From Bacillota bacterium (GTDB lineage Bacteria; Bacillota; UBA4882; UBA8346), in assembly GCA_023435225.1 (NCBI GenBank), contig JAEYRX010000004.1:56576-120575 (forward strand): a DNA stretch of 64,000 bases, written 5' to 3'. The position numbers were made by a program, and so were the translations under genes. Below are positions 15,364 through 24,187 of the stretch, in pieces (within the stretch, counting starts at the first letter, position 1; each line of letters begins with the position of its first letter). The notes under the pieces are model-generated. The model ran no database searches and had not been told where the DNA came from. It saw nothing but the letters and a program-made list of their open reading frames with translations.

Positions 15364-16422
15364 ATGAAACTGGTTGGAATCGGTGACTTATTCATTCCCA
15401 AGGAATATATTGAAAGCGGTTTTAAACCGTTTGAACAATATGGAGTAAGGATTGAAACTCTGGATTGGCAGTTAAAGGACTTTCAAGAACTGCAAAATAT
15501 CAATTTATTAGTGGAAAAAGGCGGCAGCGAAGCCTATGAACCGCCACAATACATTCTGGACGCTGTTAGTGACGCCGACATTATTATCACTGAGTTTTGC
15601 ACTGTTACCAAAAAGATGATCGAGCATTGTAAAAACCTAAAAGTAATCGGTGTTTTACGGGCGGGTATTGAGAATATTAATTTAGAAGCCGCCAATCAAA
15701 ACGGTATCCTGGTTTTCAATACACCGGGTCGAAACTCCGATGCGGTGGCTGATTTTACTATCGGAATGATTATTGCCGAATGCCGTAACATCGCCAAAGG
15801 ACATCTGGGATTGAAGAACGGCGAATGGATCCGGGAGTATCCAAATTCCTTTTACATTCCGGACTTGCCTGGGAAGACCGTAGGTATTGTCGGATTAGGC
15901 GAGATAGGCCAAAAAGTAGCCAAACGTTTAGTGGGGTTTGATGTCAAAATGTTGGGGTTTGATCCTTATGTGACCAATCCTCCCTATGATATTGAAATGG
16001 TTAGTCTGGAAAGATTGATGACGGAGTCCGACTTTGTAACAATTCATGCCCGGATGACCAAAGAAACTGAAAAAATGATTAGTAAAGAATTGATAGCTAA
16101 AATGAAACCGACAGCTTATTTGGTGAACACTTCCCGGGCGGGACTTGTCGATGAACAGGCCTTATGGGAAGCTTTGAAAAATAAAAGGATTGCCGGAGCA
16201 GCCCTTGATGTCTTCAATGTCGAACCTCCGGAGAAGGATTATCCGCTGGTGACATTAGATAATGTAACGATTACACCCCATATGGCAGGCGGCTCCAAGG
16301 ATGCATTTTTGAATTCACCGAAGAAATTAGCGGTGGAAATGGCCAAATTATGGAGTAAAGAACCCTCCCGTTATATCGTGAACAAAGATGTCTATGCTAA
16401 AGCCATTGATTCCTGGAGGTAA
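15364..16422 (+). CDS. D-isomer-specific 2-hydroxyacid dehydrogenase
   Basis: A 352-residue member of the D-2-hydroxyacid dehydrogenase (phosphoglycerate dehydrogenase-like) family. Nucleotide motif VGIVGLGEIGQKVAKRL, the catalytic Arg in LVNTSRAGLVDE, the Glu in VFNVEPPE, the His in ITPHMAGG. It has no ACT or regulatory domain, so it is not a full-length SerA. The substrate is unknown; a hydroxyacid arising from the same sugar pathway is plausible. It is separated from the first BMC-P gene by only 3 bases, firmly placing it in the microcompartment operon. Confidence 0.9.
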   Translation: MKLVGIGDLFIPKEYIESGFKPFEQYGVRIETLDWQLKDFQELQNINLLVEKGGSEAYEPPQYILDAVSDADIIITEFCTVTKKMIEHCKNLKVIGVLRAGIENINLEAANQNGILVFNTPGRNSDAVADFTIGMIIAECRNIAKGHLGLKNGEWIREYPNSFYIPDLPGKTVGIVGLGEIGQKVAKRLVGFDVKMLGFDPYVTNPPYDIEMVSLERLMTESDFVTIHARMTKETEKMISKELIAKMKPTAYLVNTSRAGLVDEQALWEALKNKRIAGAALDVFNVEPPEKDYPLVTLDNVTITPHMAGGSKDAFLNSPKKLAVEMAKLWSKEPSRYIVNKDVYAKAIDSWR

Positions 16423-16425
16423 ATT

Positions 16426-16731
16426 ATGTATGCGGCAAAAGTAATCGGAACGGTCGTTTGTACCCGCAAAGATGAAAAAATGAACGGCCTCAAAATGCAA
16501 GTCGTGCAACCGGTTAGTCTCTTAACCATGCAAGAAGAAGGAAAACCGGTGGTAGCGATTGATGCCGTCGGGGCGGGTCATTCGGAGATCGTGCTCGTCG
16601 TCGGAGGAAGTTCGGCCCGGCAGACCGCTAGAACTACCAATATGCCGGTCGATGCGACGATAATGGCGATTGTAGATTTTATAGATATTGAAGGGAAAAA
16701 GACCTTTGTCAAAGGTGAACCCGCTTCATAA
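16426..16731 (+). CDS. BMC-P (EutN/CcmL family) shell vertex protein 1
   Basis: A 101-residue EutN/CcmL-family protein; these form pentamers that cap the vertices of microcompartments. It starts AAKVIGTVVCTRKDEKMNG, contains the family core IDAVGAGHSEIVLVVGGSSARQT and ends with an extra strand. It is the first of three consecutive and divergent BMC-P genes. Start ATG at 16426, three bases after the hydroxyacid dehydrogenase stop. Confidence 0.95.
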   Translation: MYAAKVIGTVVCTRKDEKMNGLKMQVVQPVSLLTMQEEGKPVVAIDAVGAGHSEIVLVVGGSSARQTARTTNMPVDATIMAIVDFIDIEGKKTFVKGEPAS

Positions 16732-16784
16732 AAAAATCAAATGGCGCGGGTCAAAGTAAAACCTGATCAGACGGGGGAGATATT

Positions 16785-17075
16785 GTGCAATTAGCAAAAG
16801 TCATTGGAACGGTCGTTGCCACCCGTAAAGACGAATCATTGGCAGGGGTTAAATTATTGGTAATCCAACCGGTTGATGCCGAAGGAAATCAAAAAGGCGT
16901 TCCCATTGTTGCCGTTGATACAATTGGAGCCGGATATCAAGAATTGGTTTTCTTTGCGAAAAGCAAAGAAGGCGGTATGGCTTTGCCAAATCCTAATAAT
17001 CCGGTGGATGCCGGTATAACCGGTATTATCGATCAAGTTTATCGGCCTAAAGACCAGAAAGGTGATTTGTCATGA
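16785..17075 (+). CDS. BMC-P shell vertex protein 2
   Basis: A 96-residue EutN/CcmL homologue (AKVIGTVVATRKDESLAGVK.., VDTIGAGYQELVFFAKSKEGG). It departs from the usual GSSAR loop: the segment after the GxG strand is SKEGGMALPNPNN, so its vertex pore or outer loop differs from the other two. The start is a GTG with GGGGGAG just upstream. Its stop overlaps the start of the third BMC-P gene (ATGA). Confidence 0.93.
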   Translation: MQLAKVIGTVVATRKDESLAGVKLLVIQPVDAEGNQKGVPIVAVDTIGAGYQELVFFAKSKEGGMALPNPNNPVDAGITGIIDQVYRPKDQKGDLS

Positions 17076-17371
17076 TCTTGGCGCGAGTCGTTGGCAATGT
17101 GGTCGCCACTCAAAAGAACAAAGATTTGGTTGGAAAAAAATTGATGCTGGTCTTACCCATTGATACCCAAGGAAACCCGGCCGGTGATGAACAACTAGCC
17201 GTGGATGCGGTAGGCGCCGGGATTGGCGATTTAGTTGTGGTAATGGCCGAGGGCGGTTCGGCCCGCCAGATTTTAAAAGAAAAAAATCCCCTGGCTCCCA
17301 TTGATTTAGTTATTGCCGGGATTGTGGATGAAATGATAAGCGATAAAGGGACATTAAAACTGTATCAATAA
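17072..17371 (+). CDS. BMC-P shell vertex protein 3
   Basis: A 99-residue EutN/CcmL homologue. [43 protein letters not shown], then VIAGIVDEM. It overlaps the preceding gene by 4 bases. Three vertex paralogues in a row are known from several metabolosome loci, where they may assemble at different vertices or as mixed pentamers. Confidence 0.95.
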   Translation: MILARVVGNVVATQKNKDLVGKKLMLVLPIDTQGNPAGDEQLAVDAVGAGIGDLVVVMAEGGSARQILKEKNPLAPIDLVIAGIVDEMISDKGTLKLYQ

Positions 17372-17390
17372 CTTTGACGAGGTGACTTTT

Positions 17391-18167
17391 ATGGAAGTAA
17401 ACAAATTAATTGAAGAAATAACCAGGGAAGTATTAAAGGAACTAGGTGATAAGGGCTCTTTCGTTTCATCAAAGCCGGTAGTGGACCGTCCCGATTTAGC
17501 CGCCATGATGGACCATACAATTCTGAAACCGGAAACAACGATCAAAGATATAGAAAGAGTATGTAACGAAGCCAAAGAGTATCATTTTGCCTCGGTATGT
17601 ATAAACCCGACTCATGTCAAACTAGCCGCAAAATTGCTTCAAGGGACGGGGGTAAAAGTATGTACGGTTATTGGGTTTCCGCTGGGAGCCAATACTCCCT
17701 TTGTAAAAGCGATGGAAGTTCGGGACGCCATTGCCAACGGCGCGCAGGAAGTTGATATGGTAATAAATATTGGGGCATTGAAAGACCGTAATTATGACCT
17801 GGTGAGTCAGGATATTAAAGCCGTAGTCGATGCCGCCAAGGGGCAGGCGCTCGTTAAAGTAATTATTGAAACCAGCGCTTTAACTGATGAAGAAAAAGTA
17901 AAAGCCTGTTTGTTAGCGAAAAATGGCGGAGCTGACTTTGTAAAAACCTCCACCGGGTTTGGTAAAGGTGGGGCTACGGTAGAAGATATCGCATTGATGC
18001 GCAAGACCGTTGGACCGGAAATGGGAGTTAAAGCTTCCACTGGAGTAAAAGATCGCGCGATTACTGAGGCGCTTGTAAATGCCGGCGCGAACCGCTTTGG
18101 GACTAGTTCCGGCATATTAATTTCCACTGGTCAAAGTCCCAATCAAGTTGTAAAGAGTAATTATTAG
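17391..18167 (+). CDS. deoC: deoxyribose-phosphate aldolase with N-terminal encapsulation-peptide-like helix
   Basis: A 258-residue class I aldolase of the DeoC family, normally cleaving 2-deoxyribose-5-phosphate to acetaldehyde and glyceraldehyde-3-phosphate. The Schiff-base lysine is in VKTSTGF (Lys185) and the proton-relay lysine in GVKASTG (Lys214). Before the barrel there are about 30 extra residues: an amphipathic helix, [18 protein letters not shown], then a Ser/Gly/Pro linker, the hallmark of a cargo encapsulation peptide. The start ATG at 17391 follows GAGGTG. This is the only carbon-carbon lyase in the operon and hence the probable signature enzyme, producing the aldehyde inside the shell. 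Confidence 0.93.
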   Translation: MEVNKLIEEITREVLKELGDKGSFVSSKPVVDRPDLAAMMDHTILKPETTIKDIERVCNEAKEYHFASVCINPTHVKLAAKLLQGTGVKVCTVIGFPLGANTPFVKAMEVRDAIANGAQEVDMVINIGALKDRNYDLVSQDIKAVVDAAKGQALVKVIIETSALTDEEKVKACLLAKNGGADFVKTSTGFGKGGATVEDIALMRKTVGPEMGVKASTGVKDRAITEALVNAGANRFGTSSGILISTGQSPNQVVKSNY

Positions 18168-18179
18168 AGGGTGTAAATA

Positions 18180-19646
18180 TTGGTTAATATCCAAATGAGC
18201 GCTGAAAATCAAGATTTATTATCTATTCAGGAAGCGCGGGATTTGCTTAAAAAAGCAGCGCAGGCCCAACAAGAGCTGGCCGGATACGATCAAACCAAAA
18301 TTGACCGGATTATTGAAGCCATGGCAAAGGCCGGTTATGAAAATGCCGGGCGTCTGGCTAATATGGCGGTGGAAGAAACCGGGTTTGGAGTTGCCGAACA
18401 CAAAATTTTGAAGAACCAGTTTGCCACCAAAAATGTTTATGACTATATTCGGGATATGAAAACCGTAGGGATTATCCGTGAAGATAAAGCGGCTAAGGTT
18501 ATTGAGATTGCTGAACCGATGGGGGTGGTCGTAGGTTTGATCCCAACCACCAACCCGACTTCAACTCTAATGTATAAAGCGATCATTTCCTTAAAGAGTC
18601 GTAATTCAATTGTTTTTTCTCCTCATCCCCGGGCCGCCAAATGTACTCTGGAAACAGCCCGTTTAATGGAGGAAGCGGCGGTATCCGCCGGTGCGCCTAA
18701 AGGAGTTGTCAATTGTTTATCGATCATCACCAAAGAAGCCACTGATGAACTGATGCACCATCATATCACTGCCGTTATCCTGGCGACAGGGGGTTCGGCA
18801 ATGGTTAAGGCGGCCTATAGCGCCGGAAAACCGGCGTATGGAGTAGGCCCTGGAAATGTACCGGCTTTCATCGAACGAACAGCCGATATTAAACAAGCGG
18901 TTACCGACATTCTAAACAGTAAAACTTTTGATAACGGCACAATTTGCGCCTCCGAACAAGCAATCATCACCGAAGATATAATTGCCGAACAGGTAATGAC
19001 CGAGTTAAAGCATCAAGGAGCCTACTTTCTTTCGGAAAAAGAAGTATCCTTAATTGAGGCTACGGTAATCCAACCGAACGGAGGAGTCAATCCAAAGGTG
19101 GTTGGCCAAAGTCCACAAATGATTGCGGATTTGGCCGGGGTCAAAATTCCGGAGAATACCCGGGTTATCATTGCCCGTTTAAACGGCGTCGGTAAAAAAT
19201 ATCCGTTGTCCGCGGAAAAACTCTGTCCGGTATTGGCGTTTTATATCGAACCGGATTGGCAAAAAGCTTGTGAGCGTTGTTACGAATTATTGAAATATGG
19301 CGGTATCGGTCATAGCTTAGTTATTCATTCCCAAAATAACGATGTTATTATGGAATTTGCCTTAAAAAAACCGGTGTTCCGAATACTGGTGAATACCCCC
19401 TCTTCCCAGGGAGCCATTGGTTTAACGACCGGTCTGGCTCCGGCATTAACTCTGGGTTGCGGGACTTGGGGCGGAAGTATTACCGCTGATAACGTTGACC
19501 CATTGCATTTGATCAATCGGAAACGTTTGGCGTTCTCATTAACTGGTACTTCCAAATCAAAGGTCACGGATGATGAAAAGCCAAATACCTGTTTTACCAG
19601 GGAGGAGGTAATCCGGACGCTTGAAGAAATCTTAAAAACCGGTTAA
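18180..19646 (+). CDS. CoA-acylating aldehyde dehydrogenase (BMC core enzyme)
   Basis: A 488-residue EutE/PduP-type aldehyde dehydrogenase converting an aldehyde plus CoA and NAD to acyl-CoA and NADH. It has the [15 protein letters not shown] segment, the GVGPGNVPA segment and catalytic Cys256 in [10 protein letters not shown]. PduP/EutE-type N-terminal targeting helices are missing. Instead a linker ([11 protein letters not shown]) precedes a C-terminal amphipathic helix, [17 protein letters not shown], a probable C-terminal encapsulation peptide. The TTG at 18180 is 6 bases after AGAGGGTG and is preferred to the ATG at 18195. It sits between deoC and the BMC-H genes. Confidence 0.93.
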   Translation: MVNIQMSAENQDLLSIQEARDLLKKAAQAQQELAGYDQTKIDRIIEAMAKAGYENAGRLANMAVEETGFGVAEHKILKNQFATKNVYDYIRDMKTVGIIREDKAAKVIEIAEPMGVVVGLIPTTNPTSTLMYKAIISLKSRNSIVFSPHPRAAKCTLETARLMEEAAVSAGAPKGVVNCLSIITKEATDELMHHHITAVILATGGSAMVKAAYSAGKPAYGVGPGNVPAFIERTADIKQAVTDILNSKTFDNGTICASEQAIITEDIIAEQVMTELKHQGAYFLSEKEVSLIEATVIQPNGGVNPKVVGQSPQMIADLAGVKIPENTRVIIARLNGVGKKYPLSAEKLCPVLAFYIEPDWQKACERCYELLKYGGIGHSLVIHSQNNDVIMEFALKKPVFRILVNTPSSQGAIGLTTGLAPALTLGCGTWGGSITADNVDPLHLINRKRLAFSLTGTSKSKVTDDEKPNTCFTREEVIRTLEEILKTG

Positions 19647-19689
19647 ACCGTTATAATAACGAGGATAAATTTTTAAAGGAGGGCTTCAA

Positions 19690-20001
19690 ATGGAAGAGGC
19701 ATTAGGAATGATTGAAACAAGAGGGTTAGTTGGAGCTATTGAAGCGGCTGATGCAATGGTTAAAGCTGCTAATGTAAAATTGGTGGGAAAAGAAACTATC
19801 GGTGGCGGATTTGTTACCGTTCTGGTCCGGGGTGATGTTGGTGCGGTTAAAGCGGCAACGGATGCCGGAGCGGCTGCCGCCGGGCGGGTTGGCGAATTGA
19901 AATCCGTTCATGTGATTCCGCGGCCTCATAGTGAAGTGGAAGCAATTTTACCGGTAACGGAAAAGCCCAAAGCAACTTCGAGCCGTACTGCCAAAGAATA
20001 A
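19690..20001 (+). CDS. BMC-H shell hexamer protein 1
   Basis: A 103-residue PduA/EutM-type shell protein. [20 protein letters not shown], the pore loop [26 protein letters not shown], and [15 protein letters not shown]. The pore segment has Gly-Gly-Gly where PduA has Gly-Ser-Gly, so the central pore is predicted to lack the Ser hydroxyl. A short charged tail (about 15 residues) follows the core. It is nearly identical to the next gene. Ribosome-binding site AAAGGAGGG. Confidence 0.97.
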   Translation: MEEALGMIETRGLVGAIEAADAMVKAANVKLVGKETIGGGFVTVLVRGDVGAVKAATDAGAAAAGRVGELKSVHVIPRPHSEVEAILPVTEKPKATSSRTAKE

Positions 20002-20056
20002 GTTGAACAGAAAAATAGATCTTTTATCAATTAATTAATAAGCGGAGGTTAAAACA

Positions 20057-20326
20057 ATGGAAAACGCATTAGGAATGGTTGAAACAAGGGGATTAGTCGG
20101 AGCGATCGAAGCGGCTGATGCAATGGTTAAAGCAGCCAATGTTCGATTAATCGGCAAGGAAACAATTGGTGGCGGTTTTGTAACCGTGATGGTTCGCGGT
20201 GATGTTGGAGCGGTAAAAGCGGCGACTGATGCAGGCGCTGCCGCAGCCAGCCGGGTTGGCGAATTGAAGTCGGTACATGTCATTCCGCGTCCCCATGCTG
20301 AAGTGGAGAATATTTTACCGAAATAA
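20057..20326 (+). CDS. BMC-H shell hexamer protein 2
   Basis: An 89-residue PduA/EutM-type shell protein differing from the previous one at about eight of the first 88 residues and lacking its C-terminal tail; clearly a recent tandem duplicate. Same IGGGF pore. Most of the shell facets would be built from these two proteins. No trimeric (BMC-T, double-domain) shell gene is found in the window. Confidence 0.97.
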   Translation: MENALGMVETRGLVGAIEAADAMVKAANVRLIGKETIGGGFVTVMVRGDVGAVKAATDAGAAAASRVGELKSVHVIPRPHAEVENILPK

Positions 20327-20371
20327 GTAATTTTAATGGTTTATTTGTGCAGCGGAAGGTGGTGATGAGAG

Positions 20372-21241
20372 ATGGAACAAGAGATGCTAAAGGCGGTTAT
20401 AACCAAAATATTGGCCAAATTAACAGGCTACTCGATGGCAATGGTTCATCCCGAGCCAATCCCAATCGGTGTTTCAAACCGGCATCTCCATCTTTCAAAG
20501 CCGGACTTAGATGTATTGTTCGGCCCGGATTATCAACTTCAATTGCATAAAAACCTTCGGCAACCAGGACAATTTGCCGCTGTTGAAACGGTAATTTTAG
20601 CGGGTCCGAAAGGCTGCCTGGAAAAAGTGCGAATCCTGGGCCCGGTCCGTAAACAAACCCAGGTGGAAATCTCCGGTAGCGATGCTTTTCGGCTGGGGCT
20701 CAATCCACCCTTACGGGAGTCCGGTGATATCAATGGCTCCGAAGGAGTGACCATCATTGGACCCAAGGGTACTGTTCAGTTGAAAGAAGGCTTAATAATT
20801 GCCCAACGTCATATTCATATGGCGCTGACTGATGCGCAGAAATATGGAGTAACGGACGGGGCCGGCGTTCAAGTTAAAATCAGCGGTAAGCGTGGTTTGG
20901 TATTCGACCAGGTAACGGTAAGGGTAAATCCTAATTTTTCGTTGGAATTTCATTTGGATACGGATGAAGCCAATGCAGGCGGAGTTAGAAACGAAAGTAT
21001 GGCTTACCTTTTAACCGGTAATATGCAGGTTGGGGTTGAAAGTAATCCGGTGAAATCAAAAGATACTAAATTAGCGGGCCAAATACCGGCGAAAGACACT
21101 TTAACTTTGGTAACTGAAGAAGTTGTCCGACAGGCATGGAAAGATAAGACTGAAATTTACATAAAAGAAGGTACACTCATTACGCCGTTGGCTAAAGATA
21201 CCGTTAAAGAGTTAGGAGTAAAATTAACCATCGGCCAATAA
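20372..21241 (+). CDS. pduL: PduL-type phosphotransacylase with N-terminal targeting helix and extra C-terminal domain
   Basis: A 289-residue PduL, which turns acyl-CoA and phosphate into acyl-phosphate and CoA, recycling CoA inside the shell. Zinc-site motifs are NRHLHLS (His38, His40) and QRHIHM (His147, His149), with the family segment EFHLDTDEANA. The N-terminus, MEQEMLKAVITKILAKLTG, is a typical encapsulation helix. After the double barrel comes an extension of about 65 residues ending in the ITPLAKDTVKELGVKL segment, which is homologous to the start of the next gene's product. The length is well above the usual ~210-230 residues. Confidence 0.93.
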   Translation: MEQEMLKAVITKILAKLTGYSMAMVHPEPIPIGVSNRHLHLSKPDLDVLFGPDYQLQLHKNLRQPGQFAAVETVILAGPKGCLEKVRILGPVRKQTQVEISGSDAFRLGLNPPLRESGDINGSEGVTIIGPKGTVQLKEGLIIAQRHIHMALTDAQKYGVTDGAGVQVKISGKRGLVFDQVTVRVNPNFSLEFHLDTDEANAGGVRNESMAYLLTGNMQVGVESNPVKSKDTKLAGQIPAKDTLTLVTEEVVRQAWKDKTEIYIKEGTLITPLAKDTVKELGVKLTIGQ

Positions 21242-21273
21242 GCGATACTGTTAGGCCCAAGGAGGATTGGGTA

Positions 21274-21591
21274 ATGGCAAATCTGATTACCGAAATTGAG
21301 ATTAAAAAGTTTTCCGGAATGAAAACGCTCTTGTTGCCTGCAGGGACTATAATTACTCCTGCAGCCAAGGACTGGGCTAATGAACATCATTTGAAGATTG
21401 AGTATGAAGGCCAAATTGGCCAAGATACGGCGGCTATTCCTATAAATTCAATAGAACGTCAGACTTTATTAAAACAAGTTATTACGGGAATAATTCAAAA
21501 TTTACAACAAACGGGGACTCCCATCCGTCAAGATGAGTTAATACCAATTATTATCAAATGTTTGGAACGTTTAGGTTATCAAGTGAAATAA
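21274..21591 (+). CDS. small BMC-associated protein related to both ends of PduL
   Basis: A 105-residue protein with no enzyme motif. Residues 4-43 (LITEIEIKKF..TIITPAAKDWANEHHLKI) align with the C-terminal extension of the adjacent PduL. Residues 64-77 (TLLKQVITGIIQNL) match the pattern of PduL's N-terminal targeting helix (MLKAVITKILAKL). It therefore looks like a module made of PduL's two ends without the catalytic barrels. I infer a cargo-organising or linker role in the microcompartment. It lies between pduL and the kinase gene with an AGGAGG site. Confidence 0.75.
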   Translation: MANLITEIEIKKFSGMKTLLLPAGTIITPAAKDWANEHHLKIEYEGQIGQDTAAIPINSIERQTLLKQVITGIIQNLQQTGTPIRQDELIPIIIKCLERLGYQVK

Positions 21592-21633
21592 TAATTACCG
21601 ATTAGATTAAGGATAATCATACAGGTGGTGACT

Positions 21634-23127
21634 ATGTTGGGCGGTTATGTAATGAGCATCGATAATGGTTTAACCACAACAAAAGCAGTGATATTTAATT
21701 TAGATGGTCATGAAATAGCTACCGTAGTTGTTGACACTGTTATAGAAAACAAGGGCGATTGGGCCGAAATCGATATGGAGTTGCAGTGGAAAAATACCGC
21801 TGCGGTAATCAAAGCGGCTTTGGCTAAATCCGGGATCGATGCGGGAGAAGTTATTGGGATTGGAAATAGCGGTCACGGGGCCGGGATATATTTGCTTGAT
21901 CAATCCGGCAATCCGGTACGTAAAGCAATCTCCTCAATGGATGGCAGGGCAGTGGATATTATTGAAAACTGGCAACGTAATGGAATAACCAATTATGCTT
22001 TGACTTATCAAAATATGTGGCTGGGCCAACCGGTTCCGTTGTTATATTGGCTGAAACGGAACGAACCGGCGAATTACCAAAAAGTACATACAATCCTAAT
22101 GGCTAAAGACTGGATTCGTTACCAATTAACCGGGGAATTGAACTTGGAGTATACTGATGCCAGCAATTCGGGTTTGGTCAATTTGACGACTAAAACATTT
22201 GACCCTGAAATATTTAGTCCCTATGGGATTCCGGAAATATATGAAAAATTGCCGCCGCTCCGGAAAAGTATGGCCGTTGTCGGATATGTTACCAGACAAG
22301 CGGCTCTGGAGACCGGTTTAAAGGAAGGGACCCCCGTCATCGGCGGATTGTTTGATGTGGTGGCCTGCGCCTTAGGCAGCGGGATTTATGACAATAAAAA
22401 ATACAGCATTACAGCCGGAACATGGAATATAAATTCCGGGGTGGAGGAAAAAATTTTCGCCAGTCCGGATATAATGGAATGGGTCCTGTATGCCGATAAT
22501 GAAAAATATATGTGTATTGATTCCAGTGCCACTTCCGCTGTTAACCTTGAATGGTTTATTAAAAACATCATCGACGGGTTGGCGCCCGAATCTTTCCATC
22601 AAGATAATATTTATCAATTAATCGACCAAAATATCGTCCGGTTTACCCCGGAAGAAGTTCAAATCATTTATCTGCCTTTCATTTATAAATCAAAATTAGC
22701 TAAAAAAACCGATGGCGGTTTTTTCGGAATCAAAGCATCCCATAATGTGTACCATTTATTACGGGCGGTTTACGAAGGAGTTGCTTTCGCCCATTTGAAA
22801 CATATCGATAACTTAAGAAAAGGCGGTATAGTCAAACAAATTGGTTCTCTGTCAGGAGGGGCTTCAAAAAGCCCGTTTTGGGGACAATTGTTTGCGGATG
22901 TTTTAAATATAGAGATTGTTACCACCAAAGCGTCGCAGGTGGGAGCGTTGGGGATTGCCATTGCGGCAACAGTAGCGACCGGAGTTTACAAAAACATTGA
23001 AGATGCGGTTCGAGTGATGGTTCGTGAGCAACAACGATACTATCCGAACCAAAATACCGGAGCCTACCGGGAAAAGTATCGTCGATTTAATCAGATTATT
23101 GATTTATACGATCATAATATCCTATAA
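21634..23127 (+). CDS. FGGY family carbohydrate kinase (L-xylulose/erythritol kinase-like)
   Basis: A 497-residue FGGY kinase, phosphorylating a sugar or polyol with ATP. N-terminal phosphate loop SIDNGLTTTKAVIFN, then GIGNSGHGAGIYLLD, and the catalytic region GGLFDVVACALGSG (Asp as base). The C-terminal ATP-binding domain carries SLSGGASKSPFWGQLFADV. The ISSMDGRAVDIIENWQ and GGLFDVV runs recall LyxK (L-xylulokinase) and erythritol kinases more than xylulokinase or glycerol kinase. The start ATG at 21634 follows AGGTGGTG. In this cluster it probably makes the phosphorylated sugar fed to the aldolase, directly or after oxidation and isomerisation. Confidence 0.88.
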   Translation: MLGGYVMSIDNGLTTTKAVIFNLDGHEIATVVVDTVIENKGDWAEIDMELQWKNTAAVIKAALAKSGIDAGEVIGIGNSGHGAGIYLLDQSGNPVRKAISSMDGRAVDIIENWQRNGITNYALTYQNMWLGQPVPLLYWLKRNEPANYQKVHTILMAKDWIRYQLTGELNLEYTDASNSGLVNLTTKTFDPEIFSPYGIPEIYEKLPPLRKSMAVVGYVTRQAALETGLKEGTPVIGGLFDVVACALGSGIYDNKKYSITAGTWNINSGVEEKIFASPDIMEWVLYADNEKYMCIDSSATSAVNLEWFIKNIIDGLAPESFHQDNIYQLIDQNIVRFTPEEVQIIYLPFIYKSKLAKKTDGGFFGIKASHNVYHLLRAVYEGVAFAHLKHIDNLRKGGIVKQIGSLSGGASKSPFWGQLFADVLNIEIVTTKASQVGALGIAIAATVATGVYKNIEDAVRVMVREQQRYYPNQNTGAYREKYRRFNQIIDLYDHNIL

Positions 23128-23141
23128 AAGAGGTTATTGCC

Positions 23142-23906
23142 ATGGATTTTAATTTAAAAGGAAAAGTAGCAATTGTAACCGGCGGCGGCAGTGGTTTGGG
23201 AGCCGCTATCAGCGAAGTGCTGGCCGAAGAAGGAACAAATGTTATCGTTAATTATATAGTGGATGAAGCTAATGTATTTAAATTTGTTGACGGACTTAAT
23301 GAAAAATATCCCCAGGCCAAAGCTATTCCTTTATATGGCGATATTACCAAAGCCAAAGATATAGAAGATGTAATGGCCCGGGCAGTGGATATCTATGGTA
23401 AAGTAGATATCCTGGTCAATAACGCCGGGATTTGGCCAACCTGTTTTGTAAAAGATATGACTGATGAAGAATGGGAAAGAACCGTCCGTATTAATCTGAC
23501 CGGAACATTTATGTTTAGCAAACGAATGGTTGACCATTTGCTCGGACGGAACGGCAAAGGAAAGATTATCAATATAGTATCGCAAGCCGCTTTTCATGGC
23601 TCAACTTCCGGTCATGCCCATTATGCGGCGGCGAAGGGCGGAGTAGTTACCTTTACGGTTTCATTAGCGCGTGAAGTGGCCAAGTATGGAATTAATGTAA
23701 CCGCCGTAGCCCCGGGTATGATGCGAACACCGATGAATAAAAGGGAACTGGCTGAACGGGAGGATAAGTATATTGAAAGGATTCCGCTGGGAAGAATCTC
23801 TGACCCAAAAGAAGTGGCATATACGGTAGCTTTTTTAGCCTCGGAAAAGGCGGATTATATAACTGGAGCTACGATTGATGTTACCGGTGGTATGTTAATG
23901 CGCTAA
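23142..23906 (+). CDS. SDR family NAD(P)-dependent oxidoreductase
   Basis: A 254-residue classical SDR. Cofactor loop TGGGSGLGAAISE, VNNAG, catalytic Ser region IVSQAAFHGSTSGHAHY with YAAAK, and the PGMMRTPM substrate-loop region. It closely resembles the SDR at 37827 (shared LVNNSGI/WPTCFVKDMT-type and SHYAASKGGVVSFT-type segments), indicating a paralogous pair. It is the last gene of the BMC operon before the palindromic repeat, 14 bases after the kinase. Substrate probably a sugar or polyol. Confidence 0.9.
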   Translation: MDFNLKGKVAIVTGGGSGLGAAISEVLAEEGTNVIVNYIVDEANVFKFVDGLNEKYPQAKAIPLYGDITKAKDIEDVMARAVDIYGKVDILVNNAGIWPTCFVKDMTDEEWERTVRINLTGTFMFSKRMVDHLLGRNGKGKIINIVSQAAFHGSTSGHAHYAAAKGGVVTFTVSLAREVAKYGINVTAVAPGMMRTPMNKRELAEREDKYIERIPLGRISDPKEVAYTVAFLASEKADYITGATIDVTGGMLMR

Positions 23907-23920
23907 ATGACGTTATTTAG

Positions 23921-24020
23921 GGAAGCGCTGATTAATTGAATAAGTGACGATTTTGTGCTTCGCAAAATGCCTAATACCGCATATTTGCTTGTACAAAATC
24001 GGATTAATCAGCGCTTCCTT
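23921..24020. repeat. 100-bp palindromic element (family A), copy 1
   Basis: Outer arms GGAAGCGCTGATTAAT and ATTAATCAGCGCTTCC; inside them a second pair (CGATTTTGTGC/GTACAAAATCG) and an imperfect GCAAAATGC/GCATATTTGC stem. Further copies lie at 45000-45100 (same orientation) and 58924-59025 (inverted). It lies between the BMC operon and the importer genes, so it could attenuate read-through or mark transcript processing. Confidence 0.9.
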
Positions 24021-24187
24021 AGAAAAGAAGGAAAAAGCAAAAAAGAAATTAATATGTAATAATATGTGAATAATCAATGCAAGGTCTTCTTTGAGTCTGA
24101 TATTCTCTATATAGATCCCGGATTTTTTAATTTTGGCATTAACCTTAACAGGTTATGCAATATAATTATTCTAAGGGAGGTATTTAA

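Noticed and set aside
21625..21633. Upstream GTG codons as the kinase start
   Set aside because: They form part of the AGGTGGTG ribosome-binding site for the ATG at 21634.
23921..24020. CRISPR repeat or transcription terminator
   Set aside because: Single long palindrome rather than an array with spacers, and no T-run beyond the stem; identical copies elsewhere show it is a dispersed repeat.
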